A stretch of 64,000 nucleotides of DNA from Odoribacter sp. AF15-53 (GTDB lineage: Bacteria; Bacteroidota; Bacteroidia; Bacteroidales; Marinifilaceae): the NCBI RefSeq assembly GCF_003479425.1, contig NZ_QUHC01000004.1, positions 186,001 to 250,000 on the forward strand, given 5' to 3'. The position numbers and the translations under genes are program-made. This document shows positions 28,917 to 37,263 of this stretch, in pieces; the first letter of the stretch is position 1; each line of letters opens with the position of its first letter. Under the pieces are notes generated by a model. It saw only the letters and a program-made list of their open reading frames with translations. It had not been told where the DNA came from and did no database searches.

Positions 28917-30620
28917 ATGAAAAAGTATTTTTTGTTATTAATGGCAAGTGCGTGTATTCGTGTTGCAGATGCACAAGCAGTAAAACAGAACGAGCAGGAA
29001 CAAAAAAAACAGTCGGATTTGGATTGGTATAATTGTTCTTTTGATAAAGATGGGGTGTATGGTGCTGAAGTCAATAAGGCGTATGATTTTTTGAAAGGGA
29101 AAAAGATAAAAAAAAGACCGGTTGTCGCATTGATCGGGTCGGGAATGGACGTGGAGCATGAAGATCTTAAGCATGCAATCTGGGTTAATTCGAAAGAGAA
29201 AGTAGACGGAAAGGATAATGATAAGAACGGGTTGGTTGATGATATAAACGGTTGGAATTTTTTAGGAGGCAAGGATGGGCAGGTGATGGAATCTATAACA
29301 CGAGAAGGAGACCGGGAGTTTTTGCGCTTAAAAGATAAATACGCTGACTATATATTTGACGGGAAGAATTATTGTAAAATTATAGACGGTAAATTGACCA
29401 AGGTGGCCGATCCTGAAAATATAGAGGAGTATAATTATTTTCGTAACAAGATTGTGTCCGAGTCTCCTATGGCCGGAGCTTACGGGGGATGGATGCTTTC
29501 CTGTGTGGTCAAGGAGTATGCTCGAAAGTTCGATCAGATGATGAAAGAACGTTTTCCCGGTAAAGAATTGACGGCAGAAGAGTATGGCATTTGTTATGAC
29601 CCGAAGGCTCCTCGTGATTCTTTGGCTGAGGTTACGTATATGTTGTGCGCTTATGGCTTTACTGTTTATCAAACATCTAGTTGGGATGTAGTTTATAAGA
29701 ATATCGAAAATGGAGCCCAGATCGCACAGGCCAAAGCAGAGTATGAAGCTAAGGAGAAGCGATTTGGTTTCGATGGCCGGAAAGATATAATCGGGGATGA
29801 TTATTTGGATATTAATGATAATAAATACGGGAATAACGTGTTATTGACTCCTGATGCAGCTAACGGGACCATGGCAGCGGGTATTATTGCAGCCAAACGG
29901 GAGAATGGTTTAGGGGGAAATGGTATTATGGATCAGGCGGAAATCATGACGTTACGCGTTAGTGCTAGCGATGGAGAGCCGTATTTGAAAGATATCGCAT
30001 TAGCAATTCGTTATGCGGTGGACCATAATGCGGATATTATCGTGTTACCCGTGCAGAATTCTCTTTATCCGGAAGATCAGAAGAAGTGGGTTAGTGAGGC
30101 TTTGGAATATGCGGAAAGTAAAGGGGTGCTTGCTATCGCTTCTGCTTGGGAAGGATCTCAGGATTTAGCGGTAGAAACTTATTTCCCGAATCGTTGGATG
30201 ACGGGGAAAAAGGAGTTGACGAATCTGATGATCGTGTCTTCTTCCGATAAAGAGGGAAATCCTTCAATGGAGTCAAATTACGGGGCAAAAGAAGTTGATC
30301 TGTATGCACCGGGAATAAATATTTACTCCACGTACACGGGGGATGCTTACCAGACGGGTACGGGGTTAGTTTTGGCCGCATCGACAACAGCGGGGGTGGC
30401 TGCTCTGGTAAAAGCGTATTATCCTCATTTGACGGGAACGCAGATCCGGAATATTCTGTTGGAAACGGTTACATCAAGAAAAGACGCTGAGGTCGAAAAA
30501 GGGATTATCGTGGATGATAAACCCACTCAGGATTTATTCTTGTTCGGTGATTTATGTCTTTCCGGTGGTATCATTAACGCCTATCAAGCTGTTGTTGCGG
30601 CGGATAAAATCGCAAAATAA
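28917..30620 (+). CDS. Subtilase-fold (S8-like) exported protein lacking the catalytic triad
   Basis: Exported protein of 567 aa (signal ending VADAQA) with the overall layout of Bacteroidota S8 peptidases, including NDKNGLVDDINGWNFLGG after the first motif. All expected catalytic positions are changed. The Asp motif D-[ST]-G reads LIGSG (Gly74). The His motif HGT reads NGTMAAG (Asn316). The Ser motif GTS reads GTG (Gly483). The oxyanion Asn of AGN is probably Trp411 (ASAWEG). The fold-defining glycines and the IAAKR, LYAPGINIYST and AGVAALVKAYYP segments remain, so it is a conserved non-peptidase rather than a decaying gene. A binding, chaperone or inhibitor-like role is inferred. The ORF is intact. 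Confidence 0.82.
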   Translation: MKKYFLLLMASACIRVADAQAVKQNEQEQKKQSDLDWYNCSFDKDGVYGAEVNKAYDFLKGKKIKKRPVVALIGSGMDVEHEDLKHAIWVNSKEKVDGKDNDKNGLVDDINGWNFLGGKDGQVMESITREGDREFLRLKDKYADYIFDGKNYCKIIDGKLTKVADPENIEEYNYFRNKIVSESPMAGAYGGWMLSCVVKEYARKFDQMMKERFPGKELTAEEYGICYDPKAPRDSLAEVTYMLCAYGFTVYQTSSWDVVYKNIENGAQIAQAKAEYEAKEKRFGFDGRKDIIGDDYLDINDNKYGNNVLLTPDAANGTMAAGIIAAKRENGLGGNGIMDQAEIMTLRVSASDGEPYLKDIALAIRYAVDHNADIIVLPVQNSLYPEDQKKWVSEALEYAESKGVLAIASAWEGSQDLAVETYFPNRWMTGKKELTNLMIVSSSDKEGNPSMESNYGAKEVDLYAPGINIYSTYTGDAYQTGTGLVLAASTTAGVAALVKAYYPHLTGTQIRNILLETVTSRKDAEVEKGIIVDDKPTQDLFLFGDLCLSGGIINAYQAVVAADKIAK

Positions 30621-30626
30621 TTGCTT

Positions 30627-31757
30627 ATGAGGGTGATTTTTTGGATATTATTGAGTTTGCTTGTTGTGCCGGTTTCGGCACAACAAGCTATGAGCGTGAT
30701 CCCTTATCGTTTGGTAGGGGGTAAGATGATCGTGACCATGAGCGTGAACGGTCAGGAACGTTCGTTTATTTTTGACACGGGCGGTCAGGTAGCGTTGACG
30801 GAGGAACTTTGTGATGAATTGGGAATTCCGGTAACGGATTCCGTGAAAACCACGGATGCGAATGGTAAAGAGGTGAATTTGCCCCGGGTAACCATATCTA
30901 GTTTGTTGACCCCGGACGGGATGATTAATTTTGCGGGTGTTACGGCGATGAAACTGGCTTCTTCTACTTCTTTTGAGTGTTTTGGTGCGGACGGATTCAT
31001 CGGAAGCAATTTGTTTAAAAACATGATTGTTGAGATTGACGGTAAAACAAAAACAATATTAATTTCAACGGCAGAAAAGGCTCCCACGATTTCTCTACGT
31101 AAAATGATCCCGTTTTCCCAGAAAGGATATATGCCTATCATCACGTTGCAAGCGGGAACGGGTAATAATTTGGATGTGTTGTTTGATACGGGAAGTCCCC
31201 GTTTCCTGTCTTTAAAAAGTTCTGATTATGAGAATTTGCAAGAGAGAGGAGCTTGTCGAACCATAAGTGAAGGATTCGGGGGAGGTTCTATTAGTGTTGG
31301 GGGAATGGTTGAGTCTGATTTATCTCGTCGGGTTAATTTCCCCGTAATTTCTCTCGGGGCTACAAAATTTAGAAATGTGACCACTGAAACTTCTACTCCT
31401 CCTTACACGTTATTGGGGGTGAAGTTGTTAGAATATGGAAAGGTGACGATTGATTATTCTCGTAGGCATCTGTATTTTGAACCTTACGAGCAAGAGTTCG
31501 ATTTAGCAAGTAAACATTATAACGTGAATTTGCGGGTTAAGGATGGTGATTTAGTCGTGAGTACCGTGTGGTCGAGCATGAAGGGGATGGTTGAAGTGGG
31601 GGATAAAGTTGTGCAAATTAATGGAAAGTCCGTGAAAAAGTATGATTTTTGCGAGAGTATTATCATGGGGATTCCGGAGTTGAAAGCCAAGAAGAAGACA
31701 AAATTGACAATTCTTACGAAACAGGGGAAGAAAGTGATTATTTATCAAAAAGAATAG
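30627..31757 (+). CDS. Exported aspartic-peptidase-fold protein with PDZ domain (1)
   Basis: 376 aa with a signal peptide (ending VPVSAQQ). Two retropepsin/pepsin-like halves each carry DTG: IFDTGGQ (Asp50 from ATG 30627) and LFDTGSP (Asp187). Each is followed by a GFIGSNLF-type or LLGVKLLEYG-type hydrophobic-Gly motif. A C-terminal PDZ-like domain (last ~75 residues, VEVGDKVVQINGKSVKKYDF) completes it. Both active-site Asp residues are present, so peptidase activity is plausible. The start ATG 30627 is 7 bp past the previous stop. With its neighbour it forms a tandem pair derived by duplication. Confidence 0.82.
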   Translation: MRVIFWILLSLLVVPVSAQQAMSVIPYRLVGGKMIVTMSVNGQERSFIFDTGGQVALTEELCDELGIPVTDSVKTTDANGKEVNLPRVTISSLLTPDGMINFAGVTAMKLASSTSFECFGADGFIGSNLFKNMIVEIDGKTKTILISTAEKAPTISLRKMIPFSQKGYMPIITLQAGTGNNLDVLFDTGSPRFLSLKSSDYENLQERGACRTISEGFGGGSISVGGMVESDLSRRVNFPVISLGATKFRNVTTETSTPPYTLLGVKLLEYGKVTIDYSRRHLYFEPYEQEFDLASKHYNVNLRVKDGDLVVSTVWSSMKGMVEVGDKVVQINGKSVKKYDFCESIIMGIPELKAKKKTKLTILTKQGKKVIIYQKE

Positions 31758-31761
31758 TGAT

Positions 31762-32931
31762 ATGTCCAGAGTGAAATACGGGGTGTTTTTTCGTGTCTTT
31801 TTCGTTTTTTCGTTAATGTCTAGTTCTGTTCAAGGTCAGTCGGTAAAGCGAGTATGTGACACGATTCATTACGAGTTTATCCAAAATAAGATTATTATTC
31901 CAGTGACAGTGAATGGAGTGACGGTGAAGTATATCGTGGATACGGGAGGACAGACGGGTACGGATTGGGAGAATGCGCAAAAGATGGGAGCTGTGGGGAC
32001 GGGGGCTTCTACTTCGATATCTGATTTGAACGATAAGAGGCAAAGGTACCAGATTGCCGAGGTGAGAGATGTGTGGTTGAGTCCGAATTACCAGTTAAAC
32101 AAGATGAAGACAATGGTCCTTCCGGTTATAGAAAGTTTTCGAAGTTTGGGGGTGGTCGGAATTCTAGGAGGTGAAGTATTTGCCCAGTCTGTTGTTACTT
32201 TTGATGCGAGAGAGAAAATCATGGTGATTAATTATCCTTATCGCCCGGACCGTTTGAAGGTAACGGATGGAATGGAGATGTTCGGGAATGATTCACATCA
32301 CCCAGTTGTGAATATGGATTTTGGTGGAGTTGAAAAAAAAGTGGTGTTTGATACGGGAGCGGATGGATTTCTTTTAATGAATTCGTCTAGTTTTGAAGAT
32401 ATAGAAACTAGTGGGAAAGGGAAGAAAGTGGCACGGGCTTTTGGTATTAATGGGATTGGGTTGGAAGGGGTGAGCCATCCGGTGGAGATTGATAAGGTTA
32501 ATGTGGAAGAGATGATTATTGCAGGGAAGAAGTTCTCGAATGTTGAAAGTTTGATTTCTGACCGGGGGGCGTTGATTGTGGGGATTGATTTGTTGAAGTA
32601 TGGTAAGGTCGTTATTGATTATATGCGGAATAGATTTTACTTTTTCCCTTTTGATGTGGGTGTCACGGATATGAGAGGAATGTCTAAGATTTGGAACGTG
32701 GGTATATTACCGATTAATGAACGTTTTGAAATCACCACGGTATGGGATAGTATGAAAGATGTAGTATCTTTTGGTGATCAAGTTATTGATATTAACGGTA
32801 CCGATATAACGGGATTCCCTATGAGTCAACCGGAGATTGATCGTGTGATGAATGCGATCGAAGGTGATGTGGCATATATTGTAATATTGAAAGACGGGAA
32901 AAAGAAGAAGGTGGAGATCAGGAGAGAATGA
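31762..32931 (+). CDS. Exported aspartic-peptidase-fold protein with PDZ domain (2)
   Basis: 389 aa, same design as the preceding gene and 5 bp after it. It has a signal peptide (SSVQGQS), DTG motifs at YIVDTGGQTGT (Asp60) and VVFDTGADGFL (Asp197), and matching GILGG and VGIDLLKYG motifs. The C-terminal PDZ-like region (VSFGDQVIDINGTDITGF) is present. Sequence outside the motifs has diverged strongly from its neighbour, so the two may cut different peptides. Probable periplasmic peptidase. Confidence 0.82.
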   Translation: MSRVKYGVFFRVFFVFSLMSSSVQGQSVKRVCDTIHYEFIQNKIIIPVTVNGVTVKYIVDTGGQTGTDWENAQKMGAVGTGASTSISDLNDKRQRYQIAEVRDVWLSPNYQLNKMKTMVLPVIESFRSLGVVGILGGEVFAQSVVTFDAREKIMVINYPYRPDRLKVTDGMEMFGNDSHHPVVNMDFGGVEKKVVFDTGADGFLLMNSSSFEDIETSGKGKKVARAFGINGIGLEGVSHPVEIDKVNVEEMIIAGKKFSNVESLISDRGALIVGIDLLKYGKVVIDYMRNRFYFFPFDVGVTDMRGMSKIWNVGILPINERFEITTVWDSMKDVVSFGDQVIDINGTDITGFPMSQPEIDRVMNAIEGDVAYIVILKDGKKKKVEIRRE

Positions 32932-32936
32932 GATAA

Positions 32937-32958
32937 TTTTAGATTTTAAATTTTAGAT
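32937..32958. repeat. attttag-type repeat inside the operon
   Basis: A short array of the same unit as at 1514-1546 occupies nearly the whole gap between two cotranscribed genes. Confidence 0.5.
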
Positions 32959-32960
32959 TT

Positions 32961-34235
32961 ATGGTTAAGAAACTGATAGTGATTTTGAGTTTGTGTCTGT
33001 TGGGAATGATAACATGGGCTCAATCGAAGAATACTTCTACCGAGGTGAAGGATTACCGGGAGGTAGATGGGAAGATTATTGTTGAAATGGTTGTGAATGG
33101 TGTTTTTGCCGATTTCGTACTGGATTTGGCGGGAGATCATGCGATTTTGCCGGAGTACGTGGAGAAACTTAAAGTAGACCCGAACGTGAAAGGAAGTTTT
33201 CGTCATAATTCTCCTCTATATAAAAGGGTTTCCGTGACGGGATCCGTGAAAATCGGAAATATATCTTTCGGAAATAGCGTGTTCGGTAATGATGTCTCTG
33301 CATTTGTATTGAAAGATGAGCCCTATTTGAGAAAGTTGGGTGTTGCCGGAGTGGTCGGAGGGGCTTTGTTTAAGAATGTGGTATTAACGATTGATTCGAA
33401 ACGAAAGAAAATAACTATGACGACTCCGTATCGTCCTTCTTATATGAAATTGGATTATCGGGTTAACGTTTCTTTAATTCCAGCAACGGGTGTGACATGT
33501 CCGGTAGAGTTGAATGGGGAGGTTTATTCTTTATTGTTCGATACGTGGAGTGACGGGCTTGTTATTATGAATGAGACTGATTTCGCAAAATTGAGCGGGA
33601 ACACCGGAGGTGACGTGAAAACGAGTACGGGATACGCGGCAACGACAACCGCAACAAAAAGTAAAATCGTGGAGAAAGGTCATTTTGTAAAGAGCGATTT
33701 AGGGAATGTCGTGGTTGCCAAGAGTGAGTCGTTGCCTCACTCCGTGCTGGGGAATGGGATTTTGAAACAGGGGTTGGTTTCAATTGACTATGGGAAACAA
33801 AAATTGTATTTCCAACCTTTTGATTTAACAGAAGTGAAAGATGAGGTTGAGGGAACAGAAAATATTAAAATTGAGCCGGGTAAATTGAACCCGATTACCC
33901 GAGAATATTTTTTGGAACACGTGTATGACTATCGGAAGAGTAAGGAGTTCGTGTTTAAAGGGGATAAGCCCGTGGTGATTGATTTTTGGGCTAGTTGGTG
34001 CGGACCTTGTATGCGATTGATTCCCGAATTGGAGGCTATGGCAGAAAGGTATAAGGATGACGTGATATTTTTGAAGGTAAATGCCGATAAGGAGAAAGAG
34101 TTGTGTAGTATGTTTAATATCGTTGGTTTGCCCACGTTGTTTTTTATTCCAGTCGGAGGCCAGCCGATTATAGAAATGGGAGCAACTCCGGAAAAATATT
34201 TGGAAATTATAGAGACACAATTGCTAAAGAAATAA
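32961..34235 (+). CDS. Degenerate aspartic-peptidase fold fused to a thioredoxin domain
   Basis: 424-aa exported protein (signal ending MITWAQS). Residues ~30-290 align in design with the two preceding aspartic-peptidase-fold proteins. The active-site DTG motifs read DLAG (55-58) and DTW (194-196), so the first site lacks Thr-Gly and the second lacks Gly. Other family marks (VVGGALFKNV, LGNGILKQG, VSIDYGKQKLYFQPFD) remain. In place of the PDZ domain there is a C-terminal thioredoxin domain (about 320-424) with FWASWCGPC (Cys347/Cys350) and the cis-Pro loop VGLPTLFF. The fusion suggests a substrate-binding, non-cleaving peptidase fold that delivers a client to a disulfide reductase. Confidence 0.82.
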   Translation: MVKKLIVILSLCLLGMITWAQSKNTSTEVKDYREVDGKIIVEMVVNGVFADFVLDLAGDHAILPEYVEKLKVDPNVKGSFRHNSPLYKRVSVTGSVKIGNISFGNSVFGNDVSAFVLKDEPYLRKLGVAGVVGGALFKNVVLTIDSKRKKITMTTPYRPSYMKLDYRVNVSLIPATGVTCPVELNGEVYSLLFDTWSDGLVIMNETDFAKLSGNTGGDVKTSTGYAATTTATKSKIVEKGHFVKSDLGNVVVAKSESLPHSVLGNGILKQGLVSIDYGKQKLYFQPFDLTEVKDEVEGTENIKIEPGKLNPITREYFLEHVYDYRKSKEFVFKGDKPVVIDFWASWCGPCMRLIPELEAMAERYKDDVIFLKVNADKEKELCSMFNIVGLPTLFFIPVGGQPIIEMGATPEKYLEIIETQLLKK

Positions 34236-34292
34236 TATTCTTGGAAGAAAACTAAATGGAGAAGAATAAAAAGTAATTAAAATGTTTATAGA

Positions 34293-35384
34293 ATGAGGGG
34301 ATTAATTGTTTTTTTCATAATCTGTTGCGTGGGATGTACACGACAAAATTCACGTTATCAGTTTAGTATAAAAGGAAATATCGAGGGCGTGAAATATGGA
34401 AAGGTTTGCTTGATGACTCCGGGTGATTCTTCGGAAGTGTTGTTCTCGACGGATTTGGATGGTGGTAAATTTGAATTGAAAGGAGAATTGGATGAGCCGA
34501 GACATTTTATTTTGAGCGTGAATCGGAAGAAAATATATTTCTTGATGGATGGTCGAAATATGGAAATTTCTTGTCCATATTCATCTTTAAGCGATCAGTA
34601 TGTGAAAGGTTCTCCCGCGAATGATTTGGCGTTGGAATATGATAAGCTTGTACAAGAGGGATATTACAAAGGATTGAATATTCTGGTCAATGAATACAAG
34701 GCTTTGTTGGATGCGGGAGAACAGAAAATGGCAGACGAAAAGATGACGCAAGCGTTGAAGATGGAGGATAAATATTTCGAATTGACTCGTGATTTCGTCA
34801 GACTGCATCCGGATAATATCTTTTCTGCTTATATTTCAAATATTGTAAAAGGAGAAAGTTACGAGAAAGGAAAAGAATTATATAGTATGCTTACGCCCAA
34901 AATGCAAACTTCTTATTATGGACGTTCGTTGAAGCAGAATACCGATGCTTTGGCAATCTCTGCTTTGGGGGGACCGTGTCCTGATTTCACGGCGACGGAT
35001 GAGTCGGGTAATAAAATTTCGTTGAATTCTCAAAAAGGGGGTATAATGGTACTTGACTTTTGGGCTTCTTGGTGTGGACCTTGTCGGCAGGAGATGAAGA
35101 ATCTGAGAGGACAATACGCAGAGTTTAAAGATCAAGGGGTTCGATTTATGAGTATTTCGTTGGATGATTCCGTGGATAAATGGAAAAAAGCTTGTGAAGA
35201 AGAGCAGATTCCTTGGATTAGCGTGCGGGATGATAATGGATGGTCGAAGTCTGAAATTCGAAAGTTGTTTGGTATTCAGGCGATTCCTTTTATCGTGTTG
35301 TTGGATAAAGACGGGAATATCGTGGCAAAGAATATTCGTCGGAATAGTTTGCATGAGAAGATTTTAGAACTGTTACAAAAATAG
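34293..35384 (+). CDS. TlpA-like thioredoxin lipoprotein with DUF4369 domain, cassette 2
   Basis: 363-aa lipoprotein (IICCVGC at the signal end; the following TRQNS is not acidic, so it is probably held in the periplasm). The N-terminal DUF4369 beta domain (about 20-105, FSIKGNIEGVKYGKVCLM) is followed by a helical linker. The C-terminal TlpA/AhpC-type domain (about 225-363) has FWASWCGPC (Cys261/Cys264) and IQAIPFIVLLD. DUF4369-TlpA proteins are common thiol oxidoreductases in Bacteroidota. A counterpart with the same layout ends cassette 4. Confidence 0.88.
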   Translation: MRGLIVFFIICCVGCTRQNSRYQFSIKGNIEGVKYGKVCLMTPGDSSEVLFSTDLDGGKFELKGELDEPRHFILSVNRKKIYFLMDGRNMEISCPYSSLSDQYVKGSPANDLALEYDKLVQEGYYKGLNILVNEYKALLDAGEQKMADEKMTQALKMEDKYFELTRDFVRLHPDNIFSAYISNIVKGESYEKGKELYSMLTPKMQTSYYGRSLKQNTDALAISALGGPCPDFTATDESGNKISLNSQKGGIMVLDFWASWCGPCRQEMKNLRGQYAEFKDQGVRFMSISLDDSVDKWKKACEEEQIPWISVRDDNGWSKSEIRKLFGIQAIPFIVLLDKDGNIVAKNIRRNSLHEKILELLQK

Positions 35385-35390
35385 GAAGTT

Positions 35391-36488
35391 ATGAAGGTGA
35401 TAAATATTATTTGGGTTTGTGTCGTGATTTGTTCCGGTTGGATAACTCCTTGTCTCGCACAGCAACCGAATGAAAAGGATAAGGTTATATTTGGACGGGT
35501 TGCATCTGTGTATGAGGCAATTCCTCTAGATTTGAATGTGGATGAGTTGCTTCAAAAAGTGAATGAGGCTGACAGGCAAGTGAATCTGGCGATCGATTCT
35601 CTCTCTACAAGGGAAGCAAAGGAGAAGGCTAGATTGCTGCGTTTCAGTGGATTATTGAGGAGTTTGGGAAGGTATGTAACAGAGACAGGAGATCAAATGT
35701 TAAAAAGTGAATTGGCAGAACGAATCAACGGGTTGGATTTGGATTCTCCAAATCTGGATTTGTTGAGTGACGTGGAGATCATGAATTTGTTGAATGGTTA
35801 TTTCCGGGTATTTATGTCAGAAGTTTCAGAATTAGAGAGGGGAACTTATGTCTTATACAATATCAAGAGCGAGAAGGTGCGTAATCTTTACGTGCTTCCC
35901 ATGTTAATTTGGGAATTAAAACAAAAAGGATACACTACGGATATTCAAAACTTATTGGATGATATTGAACTTTGTTCCAAAACGGAGGCCACGATACAGA
36001 AAGCAAAAGAGTTGAAAGCGGAATATTACCCGGTTCGAGTGGGGGAAATGGCCCCGGATTTTGAGATGGAAAACGAGTACGGGAATATGGTGAAATTGTC
36101 GGATTTTCGAGGTAAAGTCGTGTTTATTGACGTGTGGGCAACCTGGTGTGGTGGATGTGTTGAAGGATTACCTGATTTTATGGCTTTGAGGGATCAGTAT
36201 AAGGATCGGAAAGATGTTGTGTTTTTAACGATTTCAGATGACGGAATTGAGGGGAAGGCCCATTGGCAGAATTTCCTGAAAGAGAAAAAGTATACAGGAA
36301 AAATACCTCATTTGCTTATAAACAATAATAAAGATCGGTTTGAAGAAGATTATTGTATAACCGGGATACCTCGTTATATCTTGATTGATAAGGAGGGAAA
36401 AATCGTGAACGCTTGGCACGTGAGTACGAGGCACGAGATGTTCCCTTGGTTTTTTGGCGTGGAACTGGATAATTTGAATAAAAATTAA
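35391..36488 (+). CDS. TlpA-like protein with CGGC active site, cassette 2
   Basis: 365-aa exported protein (signal ending PCLAQQ). A helical N-terminal half (about 45-210) precedes a TlpA-like domain (about 215-365) with WATWCGGC (Cys253/Cys256) and the cis-Pro loop ITGIPRYILID. The CGGC dipeptide differs from the CGPC of its neighbours. The Pro at that position strongly affects redox potential, so this enzyme may be more oxidising and act in the opposite direction. Last gene of cassette 2, 6 bp after the previous gene, with a terminator behind it. Confidence 0.85.
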   Translation: MKVINIIWVCVVICSGWITPCLAQQPNEKDKVIFGRVASVYEAIPLDLNVDELLQKVNEADRQVNLAIDSLSTREAKEKARLLRFSGLLRSLGRYVTETGDQMLKSELAERINGLDLDSPNLDLLSDVEIMNLLNGYFRVFMSEVSELERGTYVLYNIKSEKVRNLYVLPMLIWELKQKGYTTDIQNLLDDIELCSKTEATIQKAKELKAEYYPVRVGEMAPDFEMENEYGNMVKLSDFRGKVVFIDVWATWCGGCVEGLPDFMALRDQYKDRKDVVFLTISDDGIEGKAHWQNFLKEKKYTGKIPHLLINNNKDRFEEDYCITGIPRYILIDKEGKIVNAWHVSTRHEMFPWFFGVELDNLNKN

Positions 36489-36509
36489 TTTCGTAATATT
36501 CGTGTGTTG

Positions 36510-36543
36510 ATCCCGGTTCGGTTTTAGCTGGACTGGGATTTTT
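36510..36543 (+). terminator. Intrinsic terminator of cassette 2
   Basis: Imperfect 10-bp stem (ATCCCGGTTC with GGACTGGGAT) followed by TTTTT, 21 bp after the stop codon. Confidence 0.7.
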
Positions 36544-36561
36544 ATTTACGAATTAATTCGT

Positions 36562-36569
36562 TATTTTTG
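36562..36569 (+). promoter_or_regulatory. -7 box of cassette 3 sigma gene
   Basis: TATTTTTG, 29 bp before the start codon. The -33 region overlaps the terminator T-run and matches poorly. Confidence 0.55.
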
Positions 36570-36598
36570 TTCTCGTTATATGACTATCGTGTGTCGTT

Positions 36599-37174
36599 AT
36601 GAAAAGAGAAAACGGTGATTTAGAGGCGTTTGTAGGTGATCTGCAAAAGGGCGACGAGAAAGCTTTTCGAATATTATTTGATGAGTTCTATGTTGCTCTA
36701 TGTCTTTTTGCAGTGCGGTTTATGGAGGATCGAGAGGCAGCTGCTGACATCGTGCAGGAGGCTTTTTTAAAATACTGGGATCGGCATGCTGATTTTGATA
36801 ATTACTACAAGATAAAATCTTTTCTTTACGTGGTGGTGCGTCATGCTTGTTTGAATCTGCTTCGTACGAAACAGGTAAAGCTGGAAATAACCGAAGATAT
36901 AGCTATGGATTCGGATGAGTTTTTTCAGGATCAGGTGATGGAAGAGGAGGCGTATCGTGTGTTTTACAGGGCGATAGAGCATTTGCCGCCTCAAATGCGT
37001 AGTGTGATTAAGTATGTTTTGGAGGGATTGAAAAATGCGGAAGTGGCGCAGAAAATGGGGGTGTCGGAAAATGCAGTGCACGCATACAAGAAAGAAGCGT
37101 ATAAACGATTGAAGGATACGATGAAAGAACATTATTATTTGTTTGAAATTATTCTCTTTTTGTTGTTTGATTAG
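36599..37174 (+). CDS. ECF sigma factor, cassette 3
   Basis: 191-aa ECF sigma factor. Region 2 has DREAAADIVQEAFLKYWDRH. Region 4 has KNAEVAQKMGVSENAVHAYK. The hydrophobic tail LFEIILFLLFD ends the protein. It is a close paralogue of the cassette 4 sigma factor, sharing DFDNY/DFDDY, KSFLYVVVRH and VMEEE. Cross-talk between cassettes 3 and 4 is therefore possible. Confidence 0.93.
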   Translation: MKRENGDLEAFVGDLQKGDEKAFRILFDEFYVALCLFAVRFMEDREAAADIVQEAFLKYWDRHADFDNYYKIKSFLYVVVRHACLNLLRTKQVKLEITEDIAMDSDEFFQDQVMEEEAYRVFYRAIEHLPPQMRSVIKYVLEGLKNAEVAQKMGVSENAVHAYKKEAYKRLKDTMKEHYYLFEIILFLLFD

Positions 37175-37263
37175 TTAATATATGTTAAATATCAAAAGAC
37201 GACATACCATAAATTGGATGTCTTGTGTTGTAATGGTAACGTGGATAAAAACATTCAACACAA

